A DNA stretch of 64,000 nt from Brevibacillus centrosporus (GCF_003710815.1 NZ_RHHP01000006.1:62001-126000); one strand, 5' to 3'. Positions 35,076-43,718 are shown, numbered from the stretch's first letter. Numbers and translations are program-made. The notes: generated by a model from the sequence alone, not told the origin.

Positions 35076-35933
35076 GAGCGAAATGGCTTCCCGGATATGC
35101 TGGATGTTTTGGATAGTCTCTTCTTGGCGGCGCAGAGAAACGGCGACGTACAGCAAATCAATCAGACTGAGCTGTGCCAGCCTGGAGGAGAGTGCTTCCG
35201 TGCGAAAGACCGTTTCCCGCGAAGTCGTGTACAGACAGATGTCTGCGAGCCGCACGAGCGGAGACTTGCCGTAGCTGGTGATCCCAATGGTTGTAGCACC
35301 CGCTTCTTTTGCGACACGGAGCGCTTCCAGGATATCTTCATTGGAGCCGGAATGGGAAATCCCAACGGCTACATCCCCCTCCGAGAGAAGGGAGGCAGAC
35401 ATGACCTGGTAATGGGCATCGGAGTGATGGATACAGGGGATGCCTGTCCGCATAAACTTGTGGTAGGCATCTTGCGCGATAGCAGCTGAGCCTCCCGAGC
35501 CATAAAACTCGATCCGCCGCGCGTTCTCGAGACAGCTGACGATTTTCATCAGAGCTTCCTTGTCAATAATTTGCTGAGTGTCACGCAAGGTCTCTATATT
35601 TGCGGTGAAAATTTTTTCGGCGATGGAGCCGAGATCGTCGTCGTCGAGATTGATCTCCTGATAGATGGATTGCTTCGGGTTTGTCACTTCACTTGCCAGA
35701 GCGATTTTAAATGCCTGATATCCGCGAAAGCCGAGGCGTCGGCACAGACGGAAAACGGTCGCATCGGCACATTGGCTTTGATCGGCAAGCTCGGTAATCG
35801 ACAGATGAACAACGTCACTGGCATGCTCTAAAATGTAATCGGCAATTTGCTGCTCCTTGCCGCTCAGTTGTGAGTAGATGGCACGCAGCTGAGTGAGAAC
35901 GCTGGGTGGATGATGGGTAGATGTATCGGCCAA
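35064..35933 (-). CDS. RpiR/MurR-family regulator (HTH plus SIS), probable gluconate regulator
   Basis: 289 residues: N-terminal RpiR helix-turn-helix (about 1-75, ITELADQSQCADATVFRLCR) and a SIS sugar-phosphate-binding domain (about 120-250, IEFYGSGGSAAIAQDAYHK and GISHSGSNEDILEALRVAKE). It sits between gntK and the divergent gntZ, so the likely effector is 6-phosphogluconate or gluconate. B. subtilis uses a GntR-family protein in this place, so the regulator has been swapped. TTG 35933 is chosen because GGAGGTG lies 8 bases upstream; the longer frame to 35972 starts before that site. Confidence 0.85.
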   Translation of the reverse strand: MADTSTHHPPSVLTQLRAIYSQLSGKEQQIADYILEHASDVVHLSITELADQSQCADATVFRLCRRLGFRGYQAFKIALASEVTNPKQSIYQEINLDDDDLGSIAEKIFTANIETLRDTQQIIDKEALMKIVSCLENARRIEFYGSGGSAAIAQDAYHKFMRTGIPCIHHSDAHYQVMSASLLSEGDVAVGISHSGSNEDILEALRVAKEAGATTIGITSYGKSPLVRLADICLYTTSRETVFRTEALSSRLAQLSLIDLLYVAVSLRRQEETIQNIQHIREAISLKRL

Positions 35934-36005
35934 AAGGAAAGCACCTCCAAAAGATGGCGATCTGCTACTCATTATAGAAAAGGATGGGGACGAATTCCTA
36001 GTTTC

Positions 36006-36034
36006 AAAAAAATTTTCTTCATTTCTAATGAAAT
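36006..36034. promoter_or_regulatory. Candidate operator between the RpiR gene and gntZ
   Basis: AAATTTTCTTCATT (36010-36023) repeats the gntK spacer motif at 13/14 positions; an ATTTC-TAAT-GAAAT dyad (36021-36034) overlaps it. A TATAAT at 36051-36056 serves gntZ with a poor -35 at the dyad, so the site overlaps the promoter. Confidence 0.55.
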
Positions 36035-36098
36035 GTGAAAATTATTATCATATAATCGAGCGAGTAAGAGACTTTCTCAAAGGAGTGACGTATCGACT

Positions 36099-36995
36099 AT
36101 GAAACTGGCAATTCTTGGATTAGGGAAGATGGGTTACAATTTGACACTGAATTTGCTTTCCCACGAGCATGAGGTTGTCGCATATGACGTAGAACCAAAG
36201 CGGGCGGATGAACTGGGACGGGAAGGGGCCATTCCTGCTTATTCGATCGAGGATGCCGTCTCCAAGCTGGACGCACCGCGCGTGATCTGGCTGATGGTTC
36301 CGGCGGGAGAAATCGTAGATGAGCTGGTAGACAAGCTTTCTACGTTGCTTTCTGCGGGAGATATCGTAATCGATGGGGGCAATTCTCACTACAAGCAGTC
36401 GCTTGATCGATATGCCCGTTTGAAGGAAAAGGGCATTCACTTCCTGGATGCAGGTACGAGTGGGGGAATGGAAGGAGCGCGTCATGGAGCTTGTATGATG
36501 ATCGGCGGTGACCAGGAGGCGTTTGATCATATCGAGCCGATGATCCGTGACATCAATGTAGAAAACGGCTACCTGTACGCAGGAGAAGCTGGTGCCGGGC
36601 ATTTCCTGAAGATGATTCACAACGGGATTGAATACGGCATGATGCAGGCGATCGGGGAAGGCTTCGAGGTGCTGGAAAAGAGCCCGTACAACTACGATTT
36701 CGCAGAGGTAGCACGCGTCTGGGCCAATGGTTCGGTCATTCGCGGATGGCTGATGGACCTGACGGAGCGCGCTTTCCGCAAAGATGCGAAGCTGGACGAA
36801 ATTCGCGGCGTTATGCATTCCTCCGGAGAAGGAAAATGGACACTCGAGACAGCACTCGATCTGCAAGCCGCGACACCTGTGATTGCGATGTCCCTGTTGA
36901 TGCGCTATCGCTCGCTCGAGCAGGATACCTTCCATGGGAAAGTCGTAGCTGCCCTGCGCAATGAATTCGGTGGACATGCAGTCGAAAAGAAATAG
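36099..36995 (+). CDS. gntZ: 6-phosphogluconate dehydrogenase (decarboxylating), short GntZ/YqeC type
   Basis: 298 residues, the short (about 300) form rather than the 470-residue form. Oxidises and decarboxylates 6-phosphogluconate to ribulose 5-phosphate. Rossmann motif GLGKMG at 7-12, then DGGNSHYKQS, DAGTSGGMEGARHGACMMIGG and FLKMIHNGIEYGMMQ with the catalytic Lys-x-x-His-Asn. Short forms commonly use NAD. Completes gluconate use with gntP and gntK. RBS AAAGGAG; own promoter with the operator above. Confidence 0.93.
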   Translation: MKLAILGLGKMGYNLTLNLLSHEHEVVAYDVEPKRADELGREGAIPAYSIEDAVSKLDAPRVIWLMVPAGEIVDELVDKLSTLLSAGDIVIDGGNSHYKQSLDRYARLKEKGIHFLDAGTSGGMEGARHGACMMIGGDQEAFDHIEPMIRDINVENGYLYAGEAGAGHFLKMIHNGIEYGMMQAIGEGFEVLEKSPYNYDFAEVARVWANGSVIRGWLMDLTERAFRKDAKLDEIRGVMHSSGEGKWTLETALDLQAATPVIAMSLLMRYRSLEQDTFHGKVVAALRNEFGGHAVEKK

Positions 36996-37043
36996 GTTGG
37001 CCTCTTGCGGGTGCTGCTTGTGCTAGATAAGTGTTTAGAAAGG

Positions 37044-37071
37044 TTGCTATGTATAAATTTGGTTTTATAAT
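37044..37071 (+). promoter_or_regulatory. Promoter of the FMN reductase gene
   Basis: TTGCTA (37044-37049), 16-bp spacer, TATAAT (37066-37071), about 48 bp before the start codon. Confidence 0.5.
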
Positions 37072-37118
37072 CAAAGAGTGTGGCAGATTCCATCTTGGAT
37101 CGTATGGAGGGAAACCAA

Positions 37119-37664
37119 ATGAAAGTCGTAGCAATCGTGGGGAGCATTCGCAAGGAATCCTTTAACCGCAAACTGGCCGAGCATGTAAAAAACCGCTATC
37201 AAGACAAGTTCGAACTGGAAATTTTGGATCTGAAGCCACTTCCGTTTTACAATCAAGATCTGGAAAACGAGCCAAATGAGGCAGTCGATTCCTTCAAAGC
37301 AAAAGTGAAAGCCGCTGATGCTGTCCTGTGGCTCACTCCTGAGTACAACGGTACTGTCCCAGGCGTACTGGTCAACGCGATTGACTGGATGTCCCGTGTG
37401 GATAAAGTTCTCGTGGGCAAGCCGTCTTGGATCATGGGTGCTTCCATGGGGCAGCTGGGAACCGTGAAAGCACAGCTGCACCTTCGCGACATCCTGTTTG
37501 CTATGGGCGTCTCCTCGCCTTTGCTCCCAGGCAACGAAGTGTATGTGGGTGCTGCTCATGAGAAGTTTGATGCCGAGGGCAAGCTGATCCACGAACCTAC
37601 CGTTCAGTTCCTCGATACGGTTGTAGAGAACTTCCTTACCTGGATGAACCGTTACTACCAATAA
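37119..37664 (+). CDS. NADPH-dependent FMN reductase (azoreductase/chromate reductase type)
   Basis: 181 residues, flavodoxin-like fold. GSIRKESFNRKLAEHV (about 7-22) is the FMN-phosphate loop, TPEYNGTVPGVLVNAIDW (about 70-88) the family signature, and GASMGQLGTVKAQLHLRD follows. Homologues reduce quinones, azo dyes or chromate; the natural role is probably quinone detoxification. ATG 37119 with GGAGG; a longer frame to 37080 has no site. Single gene with promoter and terminator. Confidence 0.9.
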   Translation: MKVVAIVGSIRKESFNRKLAEHVKNRYQDKFELEILDLKPLPFYNQDLENEPNEAVDSFKAKVKAADAVLWLTPEYNGTVPGVLVNAIDWMSRVDKVLVGKPSWIMGASMGQLGTVKAQLHLRDILFAMGVSSPLLPGNEVYVGAAHEKFDAEGKLIHEPTVQFLDTVVENFLTWMNRYYQ

Positions 37665-37683
37665 TAGAATCGTTTGCGTAGAG

Positions 37684-37716
37684 AAAAAGCCGAAGAATCC
37701 ATTCTTCGGCTTTTTT
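37684..37716. terminator. Bidirectional terminator
   Basis: AAAAAGCCGAAGAAT pairs perfectly with ATTCTTCGGCTTTTT (37684-37698 with 37701-37715). Confidence 0.9.
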
Positions 37717-37750
37717 GTACAGTAAGAATTTATAAGATTCTTATCCAGTA
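37711..37750 (+). repeat. Short dispersed repeat, copy B
   Basis: Shares TTTTGTACAGTAAGAATTTA and CTTAxCCAGTAT with copy A at 21981-22017. Again it starts in the T-run of a terminator. A perfect 9-bp hairpin (CTGCGCCAA/TTGGCGCAG, 37766-37788) follows, which copy A lacks, so copy B may be the fuller form of a roughly 100-bp element. Confidence 0.6.
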
Positions 37751-37765
37751 TAAGTGCAACTAAGA

Positions 37766-37788
37766 CTGCGCCAAAAGGCTTGGCGCAG
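37766..37788. repeat. Perfect GC-rich hairpin next to repeat copy B
   Basis: CTGCGCCAA, 5-base loop, TTGGCGCAG. No T-run follows, so it is not a plain terminator. It may belong to a small non-autonomous element with repeat copy B. Confidence 0.5.
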
Positions 37789-37819
37789 CCAAGTTTTCTA
37801 ACATGGTTGTTCACCAGAA

Positions 37820-38608
37820 TCAGCAGCACTGATAAGAAAAGTAAGTTTGGTTAAAGCGTTTGGCACGCAAATCGTCATTGGCAATGACAAAATAAATCGT
37901 CCCGACATCGCCCCACATGATCTTCAAGTTCGTCTCATCCGTATCGACCTGGAGCAGCAAGGTGTAGGGGCCGCCTGACTCTTCGTTGCGGAAGGAATCG
38001 ATCTCCTCGAAGACGTCTCCCTGAATGTTGTGCGGGTGACCCAAAATCTGATGATTCCACGCATAGGAACCATTTATTTTGGCAAAGGCCGAAAGAAAAC
38101 GATCGTAGTAGGCAGCCTTGCATGCATCAGGAACCGAGATCGCTTCCATGTGAAGAGAGAGCCCTTTGGAAAAATGCAGATTGTTTGCCGGGAGTGTCCC
38201 ATGTGGATCGTCGCCAGGATACGGAACAGGAGTCAGTGCAGAGAAGTCTCCCTCATAAAAAAGCACTCTCCACCCATCCCGATCTGCCAGCTCTCCGTAT
38301 ACGGACTGTTCAACTGCCTCATAAAAAAAGTACAGCAGACCGCGCTGCGGAAGTTCGTTCGGGACGCCGATGGACTGAATTTCCTCGAGGTTTAGCTGCC
38401 CGATGAAAACGAGCGGCTCGTCGTGGAATACGGGATAGCTCCATCCTGCAGGCAAATCCGGGTTGCCGCCTAGCCTGCTTGCACCCAGCAGATGGGTTCG
38501 AGCTGCAGTGGGCTCTACATAGATGCACTCGTGCAAATGGTGGAGGATCTGCTCGGCCATTTCCTGCAGTCCCTGCTCGAGGATCAAGGCTCTTACTTGG
38601 TCAATCAT
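37820..38608 (-). CDS. DUF1963 (YwqG-like) protein
   Basis: 262 residues, cytosolic, of the YwqG/DUF1963 family, whose role is unknown. Marks: SRLGGNPDLPAGWSYPVFHD at about 43-62, LVFIGQLNLEEI, a FFY stretch and the closing QVDTDETNLKIMWGDVGTIYF. ATG 38608 with AAGGAG. Single gene; the AT-rich 38609-38830 upstream holds its promoter. Confidence 0.87.
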   Translation of the reverse strand: MIDQVRALILEQGLQEMAEQILHHLHECIYVEPTAARTHLLGASRLGGNPDLPAGWSYPVFHDEPLVFIGQLNLEEIQSIGVPNELPQRGLLYFFYEAVEQSVYGELADRDGWRVLFYEGDFSALTPVPYPGDDPHGTLPANNLHFSKGLSLHMEAISVPDACKAAYYDRFLSAFAKINGSYAWNHQILGHPHNIQGDVFEEIDSFRNEESGGPYTLLLQVDTDETNLKIMWGDVGTIYFVIANDDLRAKRFNQTYFSYQCC

Positions 38609-38831
38609 TGGAATTCTCCTTTCCCAGATGACTCTGTGCCTGTGCCTGTTACACGGTGGACATGGAAATTACTTACAAAAACTATTGTAGCTCTTTTCGT
38701 GGGTCGAGGGAAGAAAGAGATAAAAACTTAAATTGATAGAAAATTATAAAGATACTTGCAATTACAGAAAGGGTGATCAATAATAAATTATGATCGTAAT
38801 AAAAATTTATCATTGAAGGGGGGAATCAAAC

Positions 38832-39608
38832 ATGAATGGAGAATACCAGCTCAAAAAAGAGTTGAGTTTATGTGCTGTCCTCATCCTTACTCTTTGCTAT
38901 GTAGTGAATATGTTCGGGGTGAAATCGGCTGCTTCCGCGGAAGGGTTTCTGGTCGTGGTAAAAGTAATAGCTGTGTTCGTTTTCATCTTGTGGGGTGTTT
39001 CCAAGATTCAGTGGGATACGCTTGCAGTTACAGGGATGCTTCCCAGCGGCTTAGGCGGTTTTTTAACGGCGACGGGCCTGGTCTCGTTTGCAACCGGGGG
39101 TGCGAGCATTGTCGCCGAGTTGGGGGGAGAGATGAAGAACCCCAAAAGAGACATTCCGCCAACAATCATATTAACGACTGCCTCAATCGCCGTTATCTAC
39201 GCGTTCATGGCAGCCGTAGCGTCTGGTGTTCTGCCGATTGAGCAAGTCGCCGGGAAGCATCTCGATGAAGTAGGGAAAGCCATTCTTCCTCAGCCTTTAT
39301 TTCTGTTCTTCATTATCGGAGGCTCACTGTTCGCCATCGCATCGACGCTGAATGCTACCTTTTCCTGGGTGACCAAAGGCTTCCTCATTGCTTGCGATGA
39401 CGGCTGGCTCCAAGGATTTTTGCTCATGAAGGAAATTCCAGCTACGGGTCTGTATTTTTCGATCGGCTTCATCGCATTTGCGGCATTGTACGTGTGGATT
39501 GTAGGAGCAACCCCGCGGATGAAGAACCGAAAAATGTCCGGGTTTGAGGACGAACGGCCGATAAACGTAGATCCCATCCATGATCATAAAATCGGAGTCA
39601 ATCAATAA
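38832..39608 (+). pseudogene. APC amino acid permease shortened by in-frame deletions
   Basis: The frame is open (258 residues, AAGGGGGG ribosome site) but the family is about 440-480. The normal beginning LKKELSL is joined directly to CAVLILTLCYVVNMFGVKSA, which is membrane segment 4-5, so about 110-130 residues (segments 1-3, with the unwound substrate-binding GxG region) are missing. After ATFSWVTKGFLIACDDGWLQ a further block is lost before a last segment (LYFSIGFIAFAALYVWI). It could be translated but not transport. Called a pseudogene; a functional short protein is unlikely. Confidence 0.7.
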
Positions 39609-39687
39609 AAGGGAGCCTGCGAGCTAGAAAGAAGAAATAAAAAGCGAAGCAAGTACTATGCATAAGTAGAAGGGAGAGGTTCGCTTC

Positions 39688-39940
39688 ATGAAAATGTTGA
39701 TCATGCGTTTTGTCAGAGGGAGGATTCGAAAAATTTCGTTCGCTGCCAGGTCTCATCCAAAAATATTACGTTCGTTATGAAGAAACAGGCGAAGTTGGGG
39801 GAGTTTATTTGTGGGAGACGGGGGAGGCACTCCAAGCCTATTTGGACGGGCCGATCGTGAAAAGACTGCCTGAGAGGTTTGAGCTGCGGGCGGACCCGAA
39901 GATTGAGATCGTGGATATCCAGTATGCGCTGCGCAGTTGA
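39688..39940 (+). pseudogene. YdhR-like monooxygenase-fold protein, frameshifted
   Basis: ATG 39688 (AGAAGGGAGAGG upstream) gives MKMLIMRFV, the beginning of the family, and runs out of frame. In a second frame GGFEKFRSLPGLIQKYYVRY and EETGEVGGVYLWETGEALQ to IEIVDIQYALRS at 39940 is the remainder of this ~100-residue ferredoxin-like fold. About ten residues and the frame are lost between them. Dead gene. Confidence 0.7.
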
Positions 39941-40024
39941 CTAGCTGTCTTTTGGGCTTTTGGGTATCGCGAGAAAGCGCCGGTTCACCAAACACAGGAC
40001 GAAAAAACGAGAGGGGGCTGTCCC

Positions 40025-40868
40025 ATGAAGTACAATTTTGATGAAATCACGGAACGCAGAGGGACGTATTCACTGAAATGGGATGGAGGGGAATTCATCA
40101 AAAGTCATGGGCTGACGAAGCGATATGACGAGGAGACGATTCCTTTATTCACAGCAGACATGGACCTGCCCGTACCGCAGCCTATGATCGATGCCCTGCA
40201 TAAAACGGTCGATCATAAAATATTCGGCTACTACCCGCGAAGAGTTGGAGAAGCTGGCAGACATTTGCGCGGAAAATGACGTGCTGATCGTCGCAGATGA
40301 AATTCATGGAGATCTCATCAGGCGAAATCAAACCTTCATTCCAATAGCAAAAGCAGCAAAGAGTGCCGATCCTATCATCACGTGTACGGCGATCAACAAG
40401 ACCTTTAACGTAGCAGGGCTGCACTGTACGAATGTCATCATACCCAACGAAGGGCATAGGGAGACGTTCCGTAAAACACTGGGCATGCACTTAGCGTCGC
40501 CATTTACGATCACCGCTCTGATCGCCGCCTATACAGAGGGTGAGGATTGGCTGGACCAGCTAAAGGAATACATCGATGGCACGATCGAGTATGTCATGGG
40601 CTTTTTGGCGGAAAGAATGCCGAAAGTCAAAACGAGGATTCCCGAAGGAACGTATTTGATGTGGCTGGACTTTAGCGGCTATGGACTGTCTCCAGAGGAG
40701 GTCCATGATCGGATTTACAATAAAGCCAATGTACTGCTGGAGGACGGGGGCATGTTTGGGGAAGAGGGGCGGCATTATCAGAGAATTTGTCTCCCTTCGC
40801 CAAGACCTGTCATCAAAGAAGCCTTGGAACGGATAGCCCGCGAATTTGAAGCTGAAAATGGAAACTAA
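40025..40868 (+). pseudogene. MalY/PatB-type PLP aminotransferase (C-S lyase) with central deletion
   Basis: ATG 40025 (AGAGGGGGC before it) begins MKYNFDEITERRGTYSLKWD, typical for PatB/MalY, to HKIFGYY. There about 130-150 residues are missing and the frame changes; the rest continues as REELEKLADICAENDVLIVADE with the PLP Lys in AINKTFNVAGL, to ERIAREFE at 40868. The lost block contains the PLP phosphate-binding part. Terminator at 40876-40907. Confidence 0.8.
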
Positions 40869-40875
40869 CGAGGAG

Positions 40876-40907
40876 AGCACCTGCTTAGAGGCAGGTGTTT
40901 TCTTTTT
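40876..40907 (+). terminator. Rho-independent terminator
   Basis: CACCTGC pairs with GCAGGTG, loop TTAGAG, T-rich run after 40898. Confidence 0.75.
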
Positions 40908-41040
40908 GGAGCCAATCCGCGATCAAGGAAGCGAAGTCGAAATCAAAACAATTTTTGTGAAAATAGGTTCCGCAGTTCCAAATTAAGGGTATAGTTAGGT
41001 GGGCAGTTTGGTAAACCGAAAGGAAGGAGGTATACGTTTC

Positions 41041-41475
41041 ATGATTCGAAAAGTGGTGGTCGCGCTGATCTCCTCGCTATTGTTTTGCGTGGTATTGGCG
41101 TGGTTCAACTACATCCCGGCAGCACAGCAGCAGCCGAACACGTACTACTGGTCATTTTTTTCACTGGTGGCGATCTATCTTATTTATGCGATCCCCGTCT
41201 ATGTAGTGGGAGGCGTGCCAGTTTCTATAGGAATAGAAGCATTGAACCGTCAAATCGCTTGGGCGAATCCCGTGATTGTGTACTTGTTTCGCTTCATCGC
41301 GTATGCGGTTGCAGGAGCTTTGCTGATGGCGCTGTTGCAATTCGGGATTACAATCCAGTTACTGACAAGCCGCTCCCTTTTCTCTGCGGGCTTTGGCATG
41401 CTCGCCTCATTGTTATACTTACATGTGTGGCTGGTTAGTTTTTGGGTGGTAAAAGAAAAAAGGAGGGTGTGGTAG
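41041..41475 (+). CDS. Four-segment membrane protein (UPF0715-like)
   Basis: 144 residues, four predicted membrane segments (about 4-20, 36-58, 80-102, 115-137) and a basic C-terminus (KEKRRVW). The pattern IYAIPVYVVGGVPVSIGIE resembles small Bacillus membrane proteins of the UPF0715 group; function unknown. ATG 41041 follows AAGGAGG by 10 bases. A small frame at 41477 may be in the same transcript. Confidence 0.7.
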   Translation: MIRKVVVALISSLLFCVVLAWFNYIPAAQQQPNTYYWSFFSLVAIYLIYAIPVYVVGGVPVSIGIEALNRQIAWANPVIVYLFRFIAYAVAGALLMALLQFGITIQLLTSRSLFSAGFGMLASLLYLHVWLVSFWVVKEKRRVW

Positions 41476-41476
41476 T

Positions 41477-41698
41477 GTGAGCCTTGGCGGGTTTCAAAGC
41501 GGCTTTCACGCCAGAAAAGTCCCGCGAGCGGAAGTGAAGTGGGCGTCCTTTCTCATTTGCAGCCACGGTTGTGCGGAAATCATCCAGCTCATCTCCCACG
41601 TCTCTGGCGAAGTCGAATTTGAGCTTTGCCGGATTGAGGCCGAGCGGATGGGACGGGTTCTGCTTGAGGCAGCGAGTTCCCAAGATGATTGTGAATAA
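41477..41698 (+). CDS. Possible small protein, unknown
   Basis: 73 residues from GTG 41477, one base after the upstream stop, with AGGAGG 10-13 bases before it and a strong terminator just after its stop. Two Cys-containing stretches (LICSHGCAEIIQ) but no known domain. The opposite strand has open frames as well, so this could be an eroded gene in either direction. Kept at low confidence. Confidence 0.35.
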   Translation: MSLGGFQSGFHARKVPRAEVKWASFLICSHGCAEIIQLISHVSGEVEFELCRIEAERMGRVLLEAASSQDDCE

Positions 41699-41704
41699 TG
41701 GATG

Positions 41705-41739
41705 GTGGTAGCCGAGGAGCAGGCTACCACTCTTTTTTT
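41705..41739 (+). terminator. Rho-independent terminator
   Basis: Perfect 9-bp stem (41705-41713 with 41722-41730), 8-base loop, T-run 41733-41739. Confidence 0.85.
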
Positions 41740-41869
41740 AGAGATTTCTCTCCAGCAGTTTCCCCATTTGTTCTGCCAGCACTTGATGCGGCACTCGCCT
41801 TTCATTGGTAAACCACCATTCCACTAACCCCTCGATAGCAGATGCAACAAAAGGTCGGCCAAAGAAGGT
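41738..41869 (-). pseudogene. C-terminal fragment of a TetR-family regulator
   Basis: The minus frame reads GRPFVASAIEGLVEWWFTNE, then RRVPHQVLAEQMGKLLERNL and stop. The A-I-E-G-L-V-E-W-W pattern is the last helices of TetR_C-type domains. Two stops precede it at about 41870-41875, and no DNA-binding part is seen in 41870-42060, so only 43 residues are left. The remaining AT-rich stretch to 42117 holds nothing else I can name apart from the promoter of the next gene. Confidence 0.6.
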
Positions 41870-42117
41870 CTACTACATCGATTTTGCAAGCCGCTAGATG
41901 CAGAAACTGCCCCTTTTGAAAACTGCCGTTCAAGGAGGGGGAGGCTGAAGCGGAGACTTGGGAATATGGGCATCCCAGTGGAAAACAGGAACGACCGTCT
42001 AATCTTTTCAGCCACCTCATATATTTACCAGGAACCAGAAAGAAATCAAACGAAACTTATATCCCCCCTATCCGTATGCCTATATAGACATATAAAAAAG
42101 AAAAGGGGAGGCGGAAC

Positions 42118-42942
42118 ATGGCAGACGATAATGTGGTGAAAATGAGTCCCTTTAAAGTCGGACGGCTGATTACAGCTATCGTTGTGATTCTTGTCGTGGT
42201 GTTGCTCGGAACTCAATCCTTTACGATTATTTCAGCTGGTCACAGTGGAGTGGTCCTGCAGCTAGGAGCCGTACAGCCAAAGGTCTTACAGGAAGGGCTT
42301 CATTTCAAGATTCCGTTCGTTCAAACGGTTATTCCTATGGAGGTACGGGTGCAAAAGTCCGAGACGAGTCAGACCTCGGCTTCTCGTGACCTGCAAACCG
42401 TTTCCACTACGATTGCGGTCAACCACCATCTGGACGCAGAAAACGTCAACAAGCTGTATCAGCAGGTTGGACTCGAATACGCCAGCCGAATTGTAGACCC
42501 GGCGATCGCGGAAGCACTCAAGGCGGTAACTGCTCAGTATACAGCAGAGGAGCTGATCTCCAAGCGGTCCGAGGTGAGCAACAAAGTAAAAGATGCTCTG
42601 AAGCAAAAGCTTTCGACCTACAATATCATTCTGGATGAAATCAACATCCGCGAGTTCACATTTAGCGACGAGTTCAACCGAGCGATTGAATCCAAGCAGG
42701 TAGCAGAGCAGCAAGCGCTCAAATCCAAGCTGGACCTCGAGCGGATCAAGATCGAGAAAGAGCAGGAGATTACGAAAGCGCAGGCTCAGGCTGAAGCATT
42801 GCGTCTGCAAAAACAGGAGGTCACTCCGGAGCTGATTCAGCTCAGACAGATCGAGGCGCAGCTGGAAGCCATCCGCAAATGGGACGGAAAGCTGCCAAAT
42901 GTAACAGGGGGAGCGACTCCGTTTATCCAAGTAGAAAAATAA
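42118..42942 (+). CDS. Prohibitin-like SPFH/band 7 membrane protein
   Basis: 274 residues: a short cytosolic start, one membrane segment (about 17-38), the SPFH domain (about 38-190; GVVLQLGAVQPKVLQEGLHF) and a Glu/Lys/Gln-rich coiled coil (about 180-250). Prohibitin-type proteins form rings at the membrane and act as scaffolds or holdases. No NfeD or FtsH gene is adjacent, so the partner is not known from context. ATG 42118 after GGGGAGGCGG. Single gene with terminator. Confidence 0.88.
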   Translation: MADDNVVKMSPFKVGRLITAIVVILVVVLLGTQSFTIISAGHSGVVLQLGAVQPKVLQEGLHFKIPFVQTVIPMEVRVQKSETSQTSASRDLQTVSTTIAVNHHLDAENVNKLYQQVGLEYASRIVDPAIAEALKAVTAQYTAEELISKRSEVSNKVKDALKQKLSTYNIILDEINIREFTFSDEFNRAIESKQVAEQQALKSKLDLERIKIEKEQEITKAQAQAEALRLQKQEVTPELIQLRQIEAQLEAIRKWDGKLPNVTGGATPFIQVEK

Positions 42943-42956
42943 GGAACAGACCCAAG

Positions 42957-42997
42957 AGGCCTTTCGGGACGCGTATCGTCCGGGAGGCCTGTTTTTT
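42957..42997 (+). terminator. Rho-independent terminator
   Basis: AGGCCT (42957-42962) and AGGCCT (42985-42990) close a stem with GGGAC/GTCC inside; T-run 42992-42997. Confidence 0.8.
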
Positions 42998-43148
42998 GTT
43001 TCGATGGATGGAGCTTCCATTGTAAACGTGCCTTTACAGGATATTTACGCCGGGTTCAAGTGGAATTAACCCGTGCTGCTTGGTGCCAAGTTACAGTTAC
43101 TTCATACGTACCGCCCACTCGGAAAAGGGAAAGCGAGGAGGTCATTTT

Positions 43149-43345
43149 ATGAAAGTAGACCTGCATTGCCATACGAAGCTATGAACAAGTCTCGCATTTG
43201 GCGATTACCAATCATGATACAACCGGGGGGCTTGCCGAGATGGTCGAGCTGGGGAAAGAAAAAGGCGTAGAGATCATTCCCGGAATTGAAATATCTGCCT
43301 ACGACTTTGCAAGAAACCGGAGAGTCCACGTACTCGGATACTATA
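43149..43345 (+). pseudogene. PHP-domain phosphoesterase remnant
   Basis: ATG 43149 (GGAGGTC upstream) reads MKVDLHCHTKL, the first PHP metal motif (HCH), then stops. In another frame HLAITNHDTTGGLAEMVELG and GVEIIPGIEISA continue the domain to VHVLGYY, where the reading passes without a stop into the acetyltransferase remnant. About 20-30 residues after the HCH motif and the whole C-terminal part are missing. Confidence 0.7.
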
Positions 43346-43690
43346 CCTACACAATGGATGACGTCACGATCAACTATACCGAGATCGGAAAGTACTGCTC
43401 GATCGCCTCTCACGTCTGCATCAATCCCGTTCAGCATCCGATGGATCGTGTCACTCAGCATCATATGACCTACCGCAGAATCGATTATGGCTTCGCAGCT
43501 ACAGATGACGAGTCCATTTTTGACTGGCGCCGGCAAAATCGGGTGAAAATCGGCCACGATGTGTGGATCGGTCGTCGCTGGCGTCCCAGCCAAACCGATC
43601 AAGATTCGTTTCCCCGAGGAAATACGCGAAAAATTGCTGCAAATTGCCTGGTGGGGGTGGCCACGCGAGTTGGGTATGCCGTTTTCCTTT
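43346..43690 (+). pseudogene. Phosphonate-associated hexapeptide acetyltransferase remnant
   Basis: Reads YTMDDVTINYTEIGKYCSIA, then SHVCINPVQHPMDRVTQHHM and FDWRRQNRVKIGHDVWIG, the signature of the hexapeptide-repeat transferases found in phosphonate (phn) clusters. After VWIG the left-handed-helix repeats are deleted, and in another frame VVAGVPAKPIKIRFPEEIRE to WGWPREL closes the family sequence. The N-terminal coils are also gone; the join with the PHP fragment is at the similar GYYTY/DYTYT stretch. Dead. Confidence 0.72.
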
Positions 43691-43718
43691 GATCGTGAGG
43701 ATAAAGGGGCGGTTGGAA

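Noticed and set aside
41435-41683. 82-residue minus frame opposite the small plus gene
   Set aside because: Ends in low-complexity sequence inside the upstream gene and lacks a ribosome site. The plus frame has a site and terminator, though it is weak too.
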